Shown here: positions 27,775 to 38,497 of the stretch, piece after piece
How the letters are laid out: each line of letters opens with the position of its first letter
Position numbering within the stretch: position 1 is the stretch's first letter
From: Oceanibacterium hippocampi
GTDB taxonomy: Bacteria > Pseudomonadota > Alphaproteobacteria > Sneathiellales > Sneathiellaceae
Reading direction: 5' to 3'
Assembly: GCF_900172325.1 (NCBI RefSeq)
Contig: NZ_FWFR01000001.1
Span: 1,237,773-1,301,772, forward strand
Length of the DNA: 64,000 nt
Program-made: the position numbers and the translations under genes
Notes under the pieces: generated by a model
Database searches by the model: none
Told to the model about the DNA's origin: nothing
The model's input: only the letters and a program-made list of their open reading frames with translations

Positions 27775-28719
27775 TCAGGCACCCGCCAGTTCCGCCGTCG
27801 GCAGTCCGGCGCGGGCCATCGCGCCATGGAGGGTTTCGCCCGGCATCGCGGCGGCGACGATCTCGCGCACCGCGATAAGCCGCTCGATATCAATTCCGGT
27901 CTCCAGCCCCTTCGTCTGGCAGAGGAAGGCAAGATCCTCCATGACGATGTTGCCGGTCGCCCGCGGCGCGAAGGGGCAGCCGCCGAGCCCGCCGATCGAG
28001 GCGTCGACGATGCGCGCGCCGGCGTCGATCGCGGCCGAGGCGTTGACGAGCCCGAGCCCGCGGGTGTCGTGCAGGTGGATGCCGAGCGGGATGTCGCCGA
28101 CCAGCGACAGGCTGGCGGCGGTCAGCCGGGAGACCTGGTCCGGTCCGGCGAAGCCGACGGTGTCGGCCAGCGCGATCACGTCGGCGCCGGCCTCGGCGAT
28201 CATCTCGACCAGGCGCAACACCGCGCCCGGCGCGACCTCGCCGGCGATCGAGCAGCCGAAGGCCATGGCGATGCCGACCGAAACCAGCGGCCGGTGGGCG
28301 GCGGCGTCGCGAAGGGCGCCGATCTCGCGCACCGTCGCCAGCGCCTCGGCCATCGTGCGGCGGGCGTTCCGGGTACTGTGCGCCTCGGTCGCGGAGACGA
28401 CGCAGGCGATCTCCGGCACGCCGCTCGCGATCGCCGCCTCGGCGCCACGGACATTCATGGCGAGCGCGACGCCATGGGCGCCGGGCAGGGCGGCGGTCGC
28501 GGCGATCACCTGGCGGACGTCGGCGAATTGCGGGAACTTGGCCTCCGGCAGGAACGAGCCGACCTCGAAATGGCGGATGCCGGCGGCGTATTCGGCCTCG
28601 ATCCAGGCGCTTTTCGCCGCCGTGTCGGGCCAGTTCTTCGCGAGTTGCAGGCCGTCGCGAAGACCGGCCTCGCGGAGCGTCACCCGGTCGGGCGGATAAA
28701 TCGTCTCGACAGCGTTCAT
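27775..28719 (-). CDS. Hydroxymethylglutaryl-CoA lyase-like enzyme
   Basis: A 314-residue TIM-barrel lyase of the HMGL/pyruvate carboxyltransferase family. Active-site residues of HMG-CoA lyase are all present: R21-D22 in LRDGLQ, the metal ligands H215-x-H217-D218 in GIHLHDTRG, and the loop cysteine C248 in GGLGGCPF followed by ATGNIVMEDL. It would cleave a 3-hydroxy-3-alkylglutaryl-CoA-type substrate to acetyl-CoA plus a 3-oxoacid. Start overlaps the CaiB stop as ATGA, so the CoA transferase and lyase are coupled. Leucine-degradation neighbours (mvaB partners) are absent. Confidence 0.92.
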   Translation of the reverse strand: MNAVETIYPPDRVTLREAGLRDGLQLAKNWPDTAAKSAWIEAEYAAGIRHFEVGSFLPEAKFPQFADVRQVIAATAALPGAHGVALAMNVRGAEAAIASGVPEIACVVSATEAHSTRNARRTMAEALATVREIGALRDAAAHRPLVSVGIAMAFGCSIAGEVAPGAVLRLVEMIAEAGADVIALADTVGFAGPDQVSRLTAASLSLVGDIPLGIHLHDTRGLGLVNASAAIDAGARIVDASIGGLGGCPFAPRATGNIVMEDLAFLCQTKGLETGIDIERLIAVREIVAAAMPGETLHGAMARAGLPTAELAGA

Positions 28720-29900
28720 GGCCGGTTTCCCTGTGCGGCGACGGGCGCCGGGGTCGCGACGAGGGCCTCCTCGCAGCCGATCTCGCGCAGGATCGCCAGG
28801 CTGTCGGCGCCGGCGGCGCGAACCTCGGCTGCGGCGGCGAGCGGTTCGCCGTCGATGTCGAGCGGCAGGCCGGGGGCGCGGAACCGGCGGCCGTCCGGCA
28901 TGGCCGAGGAGATCAGGCCGCCCGGCCGGTTCACGTGCGGGTCCGCATACATGTCGGCGGGGCGGGCGATCGGCGAGTGGGGCAGCCCGGCAGCCTCGAG
29001 CGCGGCCGAGAAGGCGCCCGCGTCGAGGGCGCGGATCGCCTCGGCGAACAGCGGCAGGGTGCGTTTTCGCGCATTGATCCGATCCATCGCCGTCTGCAGG
29101 CCGGGATCCTCCAGCAGCGCCTCTTGCCCGAGGATCCGGCAGAGTGCCGTCCAGTGCCCGGCGGTCACCGCGCCGACGAAGATCTGCGTGCCGTCGCGGG
29201 TCTCGAAGATATCATAGACCGGCCACGAGAAGTCACGCTCCGGCATCGGCGGCGCGATCGTTCCCTCGAGTTCGTATTGCAGCATGTGCTGGGCGACCAG
29301 CAACAGGCAGTTCTCGAACAGGCCGACGCGGATCTGGCGGCCCGCGCCGCTCTTCTGCCGGTCCATCAGCGCGGCGACGATGCCGAGCGCGCCGAACAGC
29401 CCGCCCATGATGTCGTTGGCCGACGAACCGACGCGCAGCGGCCGCCCGGTCGGCCCGGTCATGTAGGCGAGGCCGGTCATCATCTGCACGACCTCGTCCA
29501 TCGCCGTGCGGTCCTTGTAGGGCCCGTTCAGGAAGCCCTTGTGCGAGACCGTGATGAGCGACGGATAGCGGGCGCGCAGCGCCTCGGGCGCGATCCCCAT
29601 GCGTTCGAGCGAGGCATCGCGGAAATTCTCGATGAAGACGTCGGCGGTGGCGAGCAGGGCATGCAGCGCCTTCTGCCCGGTCTCGCTCTTGAGGTCGAGC
29701 TGCAGCGAGCGCTTGCCCCGGTTGAACAGCGGATAGAACCCGACGCCCATGCCCGTCAGTTCGCGCGTGCGGTCGCCTTCCGGCGGTTCGACCTTGATCA
29801 CCTCGGCGCCCATCTGCGCCAGGATCATGCCGCAGGACGGGCCCATGATCATGTGGCTCATTTCGACGACGCGAATGCCGGACAGCGAGGAGAAGGTCAT
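28716..29900 (-). CDS. CaiB/BaiF family CoA transferase
   Basis: A 394-residue class III CoA transferase. N-terminal IRVVEMSHMIMGPSCGMILA and GAEVIKVEPPEGDRTRE, then FNRGKRSLQLDLKS and ENFRD are typical; the catalytic Asp is D135 in RTAMDEVVQMMTG. It moves CoA from a donor such as succinyl-CoA to a free acid. The ATG at 29900 follows GAGGAGAAGGTC-type purine sequence on the other side of the spacer only weakly, but the protein starts correctly there. First gene of a five-gene unit on the minus strand, divergent from a LysR regulator. Confidence 0.92.
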   Translation of the reverse strand: MTFSSLSGIRVVEMSHMIMGPSCGMILAQMGAEVIKVEPPEGDRTRELTGMGVGFYPLFNRGKRSLQLDLKSETGQKALHALLATADVFIENFRDASLERMGIAPEALRARYPSLITVSHKGFLNGPYKDRTAMDEVVQMMTGLAYMTGPTGRPLRVGSSANDIMGGLFGALGIVAALMDRQKSGAGRQIRVGLFENCLLLVAQHMLQYELEGTIAPPMPERDFSWPVYDIFETRDGTQIFVGAVTAGHWTALCRILGQEALLEDPGLQTAMDRINARKRTLPLFAEAIRALDAGAFSAALEAAGLPHSPIARPADMYADPHVNRPGGLISSAMPDGRRFRAPGLPLDIDGEPLAAAAEVRAAGADSLAILREIGCEEALVATPAPVAAQGNRP

Positions 29901-29953
29901 GACACCTCGAAAAGCTTCGGAGAGACCGATGTTAGTCCCGTCTCGTCGTTCGG

Positions 29954-29969
29954 AAAAATGCATATTTTT
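29954..29969. promoter_or_regulatory. AT-rich near-palindrome in LysR/CaiB divergent spacer
   Basis: AAAAATGCATATTTTT, centred on ATGCAT, lies in the 99-base spacer between the CaiB start (29900) and the LysR start (30000). Imperfect symmetry. It is the best candidate for a LysR site here but could simply be promoter DNA. Confidence 0.3.
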
Positions 29970-29999
29970 GATCGCTTCGTTCTGGTTTATGTATGGCAA

Positions 30000-30929
30000 A
30001 TGGACATTCGCCAGCTCCGCTATTTCACCGCGATCTTCGAGCAGCGGAATCTCTCGCACGCCGCGAGCCTGTGCGGCGTGGCGCAGTCGGCCCTCAGCCA
30101 TCACCTGGGGCAGCTCGAAAGCGAGCTCGGCGTCGCCCTGTTCCGCCGCCAGGCCCGGGGAATGGAGCCGACGGCCGCGGGCGTTCGCCTGCATGACCAC
30201 GCCAAGCGCCTGCTCCGCGACCTGGCGCTGGCCGAGCAGGACCTGAAGTCCCATCGCGACGAGGTCGCCGGCGAGGTCGTCCTCGGCCTCAGCTTCTCGG
30301 CCATCGAGGGCGTCGCGGTGCCGCTGATGCGGGCGATGATCGCCGAATATCCGAAGGTCCGGCTGTCGCTCTTCGAGAGCCTGTCGATGACCGCCTTCGA
30401 GAATCTGCTGGGCGGCGCGGTCGACCTAGCGCTCGCCTACAACCCGCCGGTCGACCAGCGGGTGACGGCCTTGCCGCTGCTCGAGGAGGAGCTGTTCTGC
30501 ATCGGCCATGCCGACCTGATCGGCGACAGCGGGGCGCCGATCAGCTTCGAGGATTTCGCCGCCCTGCCGCAGATCCTGCTCCATCTCGGTCTCGCCGCGC
30601 GGGCCCAGATCGACCGCCCGGCGCTGCTCCAGCAGCTGCGCGGCAGCGCCATCATGGAACTCAACTCGGTCAACGCGCTGCGCAAGGCGCTGGTCGAGGG
30701 GATCGGCTGCGTGATCGCGCCGCGCATCACGGTGCGCGACCTGCTGCGGACCGGCGTGCTGCAGGAACGTCCGATCGGCGGGCCGACCCTGACCCGGCGG
30801 CTGATGCTGCTGCGGCTGGCCGGCCGGCCGCCGACGATCCTGATCGAGGCGACCCAGGCCCTGCTGCGGCGGCTGATCCGGGCCGAGGTCGAGAGCGGCG
30901 CCTGGCATGCCCGCCTGATCGACGCCTGA
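30000..30929 (+). CDS. LysR family regulator, probable controller of the adjacent catabolic unit
   Basis: A 309-residue LysR protein. The helix-turn-helix is in residues 1-60 (MDIRQLRYFTAIFEQRNLSH, then CGVAQSALSHHLGQLESELG); the effector domain starts near residue 92 (VVLGLSFSAIEGVAVPLMRA). It is divergent from the CoA-transferase/lyase/TRAP genes with a 99-base shared spacer, the classical LysR arrangement, so it probably activates them in response to the substrate. There is no strong ribosome binding site; the ATG at 30000 is fixed by the family N-terminus. Confidence 0.9.
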   Translation: MDIRQLRYFTAIFEQRNLSHAASLCGVAQSALSHHLGQLESELGVALFRRQARGMEPTAAGVRLHDHAKRLLRDLALAEQDLKSHRDEVAGEVVLGLSFSAIEGVAVPLMRAMIAEYPKVRLSLFESLSMTAFENLLGGAVDLALAYNPPVDQRVTALPLLEEELFCIGHADLIGDSGAPISFEDFAALPQILLHLGLAARAQIDRPALLQQLRGSAIMELNSVNALRKALVEGIGCVIAPRITVRDLLRTGVLQERPIGGPTLTRRLMLLRLAGRPPTILIEATQALLRRLIRAEVESGAWHARLIDA

Positions 30930-30947
30930 GCGTCGCCGGGCCGGCGG

Positions 30948-31502
30948 CTACCTGCCGCCCCGATCCGGCGCGGTATTGGCCGCTCGCCGGTACCAGCTCG
31001 CCAGGTCGCGCTCGAGGATATGCCGGATCTCGGGCGAGAGCGCGTTGACCCAGTCGCGGAATCCGCGCTTCAGGTCGGCGGCGGAAAGCTCGGTATCGTG
31101 CGCGGCGACCAGCAGGTCGAGATATTCCTCGACGCTGTCGCAACCGACATCGTTGTCCTTCGGATCGAAGGCGGCGAGTTTCTCGCGAACGGGTTTCAGG
31201 CCGCGCACCGCATGCGCGACGATCTCCTCCTCCAGGTCGAAGCCGCCCCAGCCGAACCACCAGGCAGTGCTGCTCTCGGCCCCGAGGTCCCAGGCATAGT
31301 AGGCCTCCGCCTCGACGTCCCGGCCGGCAGCCCGGGCGGCGCGCTCCAGCGCCGCGGCGCTGCTCGTCACCGGCAGGCTGACCTCCGCGACCTTGAAATA
31401 GGCGATGCCGTCCTGTTCCCAGGTGCGGATCGCCCGGTCCGGATCGAACCGTCCGCCGTCGCGGACCTTGTCGCGCGGCGCGCCGCGCAATGGCTTCTTC
31501 AT
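30948..31502 (-). CDS. Hypothetical protein coupled to S4/helicase genes
   Basis: A 184-residue protein of unknown function. No signal peptide or membrane segment. It contains a Trp/Tyr-rich central stretch (EAYYAWDLGAESSTAWWFGW) and an acidic Asp/Glu-rich second half. Its start overlaps the stop of the S4-domain gene as ATGA, so it is translated with the RNA-binding protein and helicase. In many alphaproteobacteria this spot is taken by fdxA and carD; this protein is neither. Confidence 0.75.
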   Translation of the reverse strand: MKKPLRGAPRDKVRDGGRFDPDRAIRTWEQDGIAYFKVAEVSLPVTSSAAALERAARAAGRDVEAEAYYAWDLGAESSTAWWFGWGGFDLEEEIVAHAVRGLKPVREKLAAFDPKDNDVGCDSVEEYLDLLVAAHDTELSAADLKRGFRDWVNALSPEIRHILERDLASWYRRAANTAPDRGGR

Positions 31503-31884
31503 GTCGTCTCTCGTCCCTGCAGCCTGTCGATCGCCCGCCGTTCGGCCTTGGTCGGCCGGCCGGCGCCCGCATCCCGGCTCGGCACCTCCGGCATGGCATC
31601 GCTCGACGCCGCCTTCGGCGCGGGCGGCGCCAGATCCTCGTACAATGTCTGCGCCTCGGTGGCCGGCCCGCGCCGGCTGCCGAGCGCAACGATCTTCACG
31701 GTGCGAATATGCGGCCCTTGCGGGAAGGTCAAGACATCACCGGGGCGGACGCCGGTCGCCGACTTGGTCACCACCACGCGGTTGAGGCGGAGCTTGCGCC
31801 CCTCGACCATCTTCGCGGCGAGGCTCCGGCTCTTGAAGAAGCGGGCGAACCAGAGCCAGCGGTCGATGCGGAGCGCCTGCTCGC

Positions 31885-31888
<4 letters not shown>
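31499..31888 (-). CDS. S4 domain RNA-binding protein (Hsp15-like)
   Basis: A 129-residue protein whose N-terminal half is an S4 fold: RIDRWLWFARFFKSRSLAAK, KLRLNRVVVTKSATGVRPGD. The C-terminal tail is basic (GAGRPTKAERRAIDRLQ). Hsp15-type proteins bind 50S subunits with stalled nascent chains and help recycle them. It is coupled by ATGA overlaps on both sides, to the helicase upstream and the unknown protein downstream. Confidence 0.9.
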
Positions 31889-34443
<2,555 letters not shown>

Positions 34444-34491
34444 TCCGCCTCTGAAGATCGTCGCGGCGGGCCCGGAAGGCAAGATCCGAGG

Positions 34492-35490
34492 TCAGTCGAG
34501 GAGAAATCCGTCGCCGAGCGGATCGTCCGGTTCGACCACGAAGCGGGCTGTTCCCGAATGATGGGCCCGCCCGGCGACCCGGACGACGACGGCCCGGTGC
34601 GGCCCGGCCCGGGTCTCGCGCACCGCCTCGCCCTCGAAGATCGCGCCGGTGACGCTCCGGAAGCGGCGGACCTCGCCGAGCCCGATCTCGCGGCGGGCGA
34701 AGGCGAGGGCGATCCGTGCCGTGACCCCGGACCCGGTCGGCGAGCGGTCGACCTGGCGGCCGGCGAAGACGCAGATGTTGCAGCTCGGATCCGGCCCGGC
34801 GCCGTCGGTCCCGTCGGTCAGGATGGTGCCGTAGAGAAAGCCGAGATCCTCCTCGTCCGGATGGCGGAGCGGCAGCGCGGTGGCGGCCCGCGAAATCGTC
34901 TCGCCCGCATCGGTCAGCCGGGCAACCGGACTCGTTCCGATATCGAGACCGATCTCGCCAGCGGCGAGCACCGCGTAGAAGGCGCCGCCATAGCCGATGT
35001 CGAGCGTGACCGGGCCCCAGTCACGGGTCTCGACGAGCTTGCCGAGATGGGACGCGAAGGCCGGCACGCTCTCGAAGGAAACCGCGCCGGGGCGGCCGTT
35101 CTCCATCGCCACCTCGGTTCGGACCAGGCCGCAGGGGCACTGGATGGCGACCGCCGTTCGCTCGGTTCCGGCCTTCACCAGGCCGCGCTCGATGGCCCAG
35201 CGGGCGAGCGCGATGACCGCGTGCCCGCACATCGTCGAGTAACCCTCGTTATGGATGAAGAGCACAGCGAGATCGGCTTTCGGATGGTCCGGCGTCACCG
35301 GGATCGCGCCGTACATGTCGCGATGGCCGCGCGGCTCGTGCATCAGGAGCCGCCGGTAGCGGTCCAGATGGTCGCGGGTGTAGCGCCGCTTGTCGAGAAT
35401 CGTCCGGCCCTCGATCGGCGGCAGCCCGCCGGTGACGATGCGGACCGGCTCGCCGCCCGTGTGCATCTCGTCGGTGGTGATCTCGATCAT
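34492..35490 (-). CDS. Proline racemase family: probable trans-3-hydroxy-L-proline dehydratase
   Basis: A 332-residue member of the proline racemase fold. The first catalytic base is Cys88 in STMCGH; the second catalytic position reads DRSPTGSG with Thr252 where racemases and 4-hydroxyproline epimerases have Cys. A Cys/Thr pair marks trans-3-hydroxy-L-proline dehydratases, which form pyrroline-2-carboxylate. No ketimine reductase or transporter gene is next to it. It starts at the ATG at 35490; the longer upstream frame is not conserved. Followed by the helicase operon after 48 bases. Confidence 0.85.
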   Translation of the reverse strand: MIEITTDEMHTGGEPVRIVTGGLPPIEGRTILDKRRYTRDHLDRYRRLLMHEPRGHRDMYGAIPVTPDHPKADLAVLFIHNEGYSTMCGHAVIALARWAIERGLVKAGTERTAVAIQCPCGLVRTEVAMENGRPGAVSFESVPAFASHLGKLVETRDWGPVTLDIGYGGAFYAVLAAGEIGLDIGTSPVARLTDAGETISRAATALPLRHPDEEDLGFLYGTILTDGTDGAGPDPSCNICVFAGRQVDRSPTGSGVTARIALAFARREIGLGEVRRFRSVTGAIFEGEAVRETRAGPHRAVVVRVAGRAHHSGTARFVVEPDDPLGDGFLLD

Positions 35491-35635
35491 CGCGCCGCCC
35501 TCCGCATGGCGTTTCGCCCTCCCTTGCGCAATAATCGAGGGCCGGGACCGTGGCAAGGCCCGGCAGGGTTCGCCAGCCCGCCGCACGTCTCCTCTGGTGA
35601 CCCCCGCGATGCGGCGGCATCGGGCCGGATAGGGC

Positions 35636-35664
35636 TTGACGGGCGGGGCCGAAGCGCCTAGAAG
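35636..35664 (+). promoter_or_regulatory. rpmB promoter
   Basis: TTGACG, 17-base spacer, TAGAAG. The -35 matches 5/6; spacing is optimal. Transcription would start near 35671, about 54 bases before the rpmB ATG. This is one of the clearest promoters in the window, as expected for a ribosomal protein gene. Confidence 0.6.
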
Positions 35665-35724
35665 CACCTCTCGCATCGGGGCCTTCGGGTCCCGCGTCCC
35701 GTTTTTCTGCCTGTGATGGACATC

Positions 35725-36021
35725 ATGGCCCGTAGCTGCGATCTGACCGGTAAAGGCGTTATGACTGGCAACAATGTCAGCCACGCCAACAATCGTTCCC
35801 GCCGTCGCTTCCTGCCGAACGTGCGCCGGATGAAGCTCAATTCCGATATTCTCGGGCGGATGATCTCGCTCAAGGTTTCGGCCCGTGCGCTTCGTTCCGT
35901 CGAGCACAACGGCGGTCTCGACCAGTTCCTCCTGAAAGCCAAGAACGAGCAGCTTTCGGACGGCGCCCTGAAGGTGAAGCGGGCGATCAAGAAGATTGTC
36001 GAGGCACGCGACGCGGCCTGA
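35725..36021 (+). CDS. rpmB: 50S ribosomal protein L28
   Basis: A 98-residue basic protein with the L28 pattern [20 protein letters not shown], then [13 protein letters not shown]. Structural component of the large ribosomal subunit. Start at 35725 gives the standard family N-terminus. Monocistronic: its own promoter lies upstream and a strong intrinsic terminator lies 30 bases downstream. Confidence 0.97.
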   Translation: MARSCDLTGKGVMTGNNVSHANNRSRRRFLPNVRRMKLNSDILGRMISLKVSARALRSVEHNGGLDQFLLKAKNEQLSDGALKVKRAIKKIVEARDAA

Positions 36022-36050
36022 CGCGCGCCGCTGCCAGCGACCGATACCAG

Positions 36051-36084
36051 ACGCCGCCGGAACTTCCGGCGGCGTTTTCTTTTG
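36051..36084 (+). terminator. Intrinsic terminator of rpmB
   Basis: A 10-base-pair GC-rich stem (ACGCCGCCGG/CCGGCGGCGT) with an AACTT loop followed by TTTCTTTTG. Classic Rho-independent signal; the minus-strand phytase-like gene ends 22 bases further on. Confidence 0.85.
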
Positions 36085-36105
36085 TCCGCTCGCCGTTCGG
36101 AAAGC

Positions 36106-37080
36106 CTACAGACGATACAGGAACTTGATCAGCAGGGTGCGCTGCAGGATCGGTTTGAAGTTGTTGTCGCTCTGCACGTAGATCGCCACGACGCCCTTCT
36201 CGGCGGTCGCGGCGGCGGCGATCCCCTCGCAATTGTCGACCAGGGTCGGCGGCGCGAGGACGGCCAGTTCGCGACTGATCAGCCGTGCGTCCGGCTGCAG
36301 CGTGTCGGCGGTTATCAGCGAGATCCGGCAGCTCAGCCCGGCGGTGACGGAGAACTGCCGCTCCAGCAGGATCACGTCGCCGTTCGGCAGCGTCGTCAGG
36401 TCGGTCGGACGAAACTCGCCGGTTTCCGCCAGCGTGATCGGTGTCAGCGCCGCGCCGCCGCTGACCACCCAGCCGCGCAGGTCGTTGTACTGGTCGCGGG
36501 AATCCTCGGTGATGATCAGGAAGCGCCCGTCGGCAAGCGTGGTGAGCGCCTCCAGGCTGCCGTTGTTCGGCAACTCGCCAAAATCGCCCTCGTCCAGGTA
36601 GGGCCGGGGCAGGGCCCGGGTAAGATCGCCGGTCAGGTTGTAGGACCAGATGCGATGGTCGCGTTCGAAACCGACCATGAGCCGCCCGCCGCCGGCGACG
36701 GTGACCGACTCGGCGTCGCGGTAGCGGCCGCCGAGCGGTCGTCCCCGATCGTCCAGCATCGGCGCAAACTCCGCCTGCTCGAGGCCGACCAGCCGGCCGT
36801 CCCCTGTCTCCCGGAGCCGGGCGGTGAACCAGTAGCCGTGATCGGAGACCGCGACGATGCGCTCGCCGCCCTGCAGCATGGCGAGGCTGGAAAGCCCGCC
36901 GAAGCGATCGTCCGGTGAACGCAGCCAGAGCGCGCCCTTGAATTCGAGGGCGCCGACGCTCTGGCGCAGCGGGTTGCCTTCGTCGAGCGGCACCGAGGTC
37001 GTCGAGATCTCGATCGGGTCGGCGCTGGCGGAAGCGGCGGCGAGGAGAAGGGCCGCAAGCGCGGCGGAGACGATTCGCAT
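36106..37080 (-). CDS. Esterase-like activity of phytase family protein
   Basis: A 324-residue exported protein of the COG4246 type. Signal peptide residues 1-20 (IVSAALAALLLAAASASA). The mature beta-propeller-like chain shows FGGLSSLAMLQGGERIVAVS, YRDAESVTVAGGGRLMVGFE and NNGSLEALTTLADGRFLIIT. The activity of this family is not settled despite its name. It ends convergently with rpmB and is divergent from the dienelactone hydrolase gene. Confidence 0.9.
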   Translation of the reverse strand: MRIVSAALAALLLAAASASADPIEISTTSVPLDEGNPLRQSVGALEFKGALWLRSPDDRFGGLSSLAMLQGGERIVAVSDHGYWFTARLRETGDGRLVGLEQAEFAPMLDDRGRPLGGRYRDAESVTVAGGGRLMVGFERDHRIWSYNLTGDLTRALPRPYLDEGDFGELPNNGSLEALTTLADGRFLIITEDSRDQYNDLRGWVVSGGAALTPITLAETGEFRPTDLTTLPNGDVILLERQFSVTAGLSCRISLITADTLQPDARLISRELAVLAPPTLVDNCEGIAAAATAEKGVVAIYVQSDNNFKPILQRTLLIKFLYRL

Positions 37081-37228
37081 GCAGGGGATTTACGATGGAA
37101 CCGGTCCTGTCGCAAGATCTTCGCGGCCGTCCGATCACCGAGCCGTGATTTTGCCGGCTGCCGCCCCGCCGGTACCGTTCGGATCGCAGGGGCGATCGCA
37201 TTTTCCGCATGGAATGATGGAGGGCACT

Positions 37229-37987
37229 ATGTTCGAGCGTCGCAGTTTGCTGAAAGGCGCGGCAGGCCTGTCGTTGGCTGCCATTCTTGCCGACCCGTTG
37301 CTGGCCCGGGCCGCCGCCGGCGCCCTTGATGACGTCTCGCTGACGCTGCCCGACGGGCGGACCGTGACAGGCGCGCTGGCGCTGCCCGAGACGACGCCGG
37401 CCTCGGCCGTCATGCTGGTCCATGAATGGTGGGGCCTGAACGACCAGATCAAGTCGGTCGCGGCCGACCTTGCGCGCGAGGGATACGTGGCGCTCGCCAT
37501 CGATCTGTACGGTGGCCAGGTCGCGACGACGCCCGACGCGGCCAAGACCTACATGACCGGGGTCAAGCCGGACGAGGCGACGGCGACCGTCGCCGGCTGG
37601 CTGCGCTGGCTCAAGGCGCACGAAAAGGCCGGCGGCAAGGTCGCCACCGTCGGCTGGTGTTTCGGCGGTGGCTGGGCGCTCAATGCCGCGCTCGCCGAAC
37701 CGGTCGATGCGACGGTCGTCTATTACGGCAACGTCGCCAAGTCGGCCGAGGCGCTGGCGCCGCTCCAGGGGCCGGTGCTCGGCCATTTCGCGACCCGCGA
37801 CGGCTGGATCAACAAGGAGATGGTCGATGGCTTCGAATCGGCCATGACGAAGGCGGGGAAAAGCTTCGAGACCCACTGGTACGAGGCGGATCACGCCTTC
37901 GCCAACCCGAGCGGCGGGCGTTACGATCAGGCGGACGCCGAACTTTCGTGGAAGCGCACGCTCGACTTCTACCGCAGCCATCTCTGA
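37229..37987 (+). CDS. Exported dienelactone hydrolase family protein
   Basis: A 252-residue alpha/beta hydrolase. The N-terminus MFERRSLLKGAAGLSLAAIL has a twin-arginine signal, so the folded enzyme is probably exported by Tat. The DLH triad is visible: Cys144 in GWCFGGGW, Asp191 in ATRDGWI and His222 in ADHAF. It would open lactones or esters in the periplasm; most DLH enzymes are cytoplasmic. GGAGG precedes the ATG by six bases. Divergent from the phytase-like gene. Confidence 0.9.
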   Translation: MFERRSLLKGAAGLSLAAILADPLLARAAAGALDDVSLTLPDGRTVTGALALPETTPASAVMLVHEWWGLNDQIKSVAADLAREGYVALAIDLYGGQVATTPDAAKTYMTGVKPDEATATVAGWLRWLKAHEKAGGKVATVGWCFGGGWALNAALAEPVDATVVYYGNVAKSAEALAPLQGPVLGHFATRDGWINKEMVDGFESAMTKAGKSFETHWYEADHAFANPSGGRYDQADAELSWKRTLDFYRSHL

Positions 37988-38030
37988 GCGGGACGGGGGC
38001 GCGGCCCGCACCCCGGCCGCGTCCCGCCCG
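37988..38030 (+). terminator. Hairpin after dienelactone hydrolase gene
   Basis: Outer arms GCGGGACG/CGTCCCGC with an inner GGGG/CCCC pairing begin one base after the stop codon. A short ATTT follows rather than a real T-run; likely a terminator but not a strong intrinsic one. Confidence 0.45.
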
Positions 38031-38428
38031 CATTTCCCGGTGTGCCCGGGCCGCTTCCGAGCGACCTGACGACATCCCGCCGCGACCCCTTGTCGCGACG
38101 GAAAACTGCGTTGCGTCCGATGCGCCGACCGCTGCCGGAAAGTTGCCGCCGGCGATTGGCCGGTCGCCGCCATGTTGAATCCCGGAGGAGTGAACGAGTC
38201 TTGCCGATTCCCGGCAAATGTTAACTTTCCGGGCGCCCATGATCGAACGCGAATATTTAGGGATGTTGGGTCGATATTTATGACTAAGAAAGGATTAACC
38301 TTAAAGAACGATGGGATATGAGCCGTGTAATGGCTAACGTTTATGGTTAATAAAGTCTTCGGGCGCTTTGTACTGGCAGGTATGCGGGCGGTAATTCTTG
38401 ACAATTGGTCGCCCGCCGTTAATTTCCG

Positions 38429-38443
38429 TTAAAGACGAATTAA
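38429..38443 (+). promoter_or_regulatory. CtrA box (TTAA-N7-TTAA)
   Basis: TTAA-AGACGAA-TTAA is a perfect match to the CtrA full site of alphaproteobacteria. A further TTAA six bases upstream (38420-38423) adds to the cluster. It ends 45-54 bases before the possible start codons of the cell wall hydrolase gene, a position overlapping or adjacent to its promoter. Confidence 0.6.
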
Positions 38444-38497
38444 CTCTGTCAGGCGGATTCGAGCCGTTCCTTGAGGATTACAACAGGAATGACGAAG

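Larger units (their letters stand above)
37988..38497. other. Non-coding region upstream of the cell wall hydrolase
   Basis: 510 bases without a convincing gene. The first 40 bases form a GC-rich hairpin after the hydrolase (see 37988-38030). From about 38220 the DNA becomes AT-rich with several TTAA blocks, including one perfect CtrA box at 38429-38443. Short open frames here have no ribosome binding sites or conserved features. Confidence 0.6.

Noticed and set aside
38042..38224. 60-residue open frame between the dienelactone hydrolase and the cell wall hydrolase
   Set aside because: Arg/Pro-rich out-of-frame-like sequence, no ribosome binding site, lies in a likely regulatory region.
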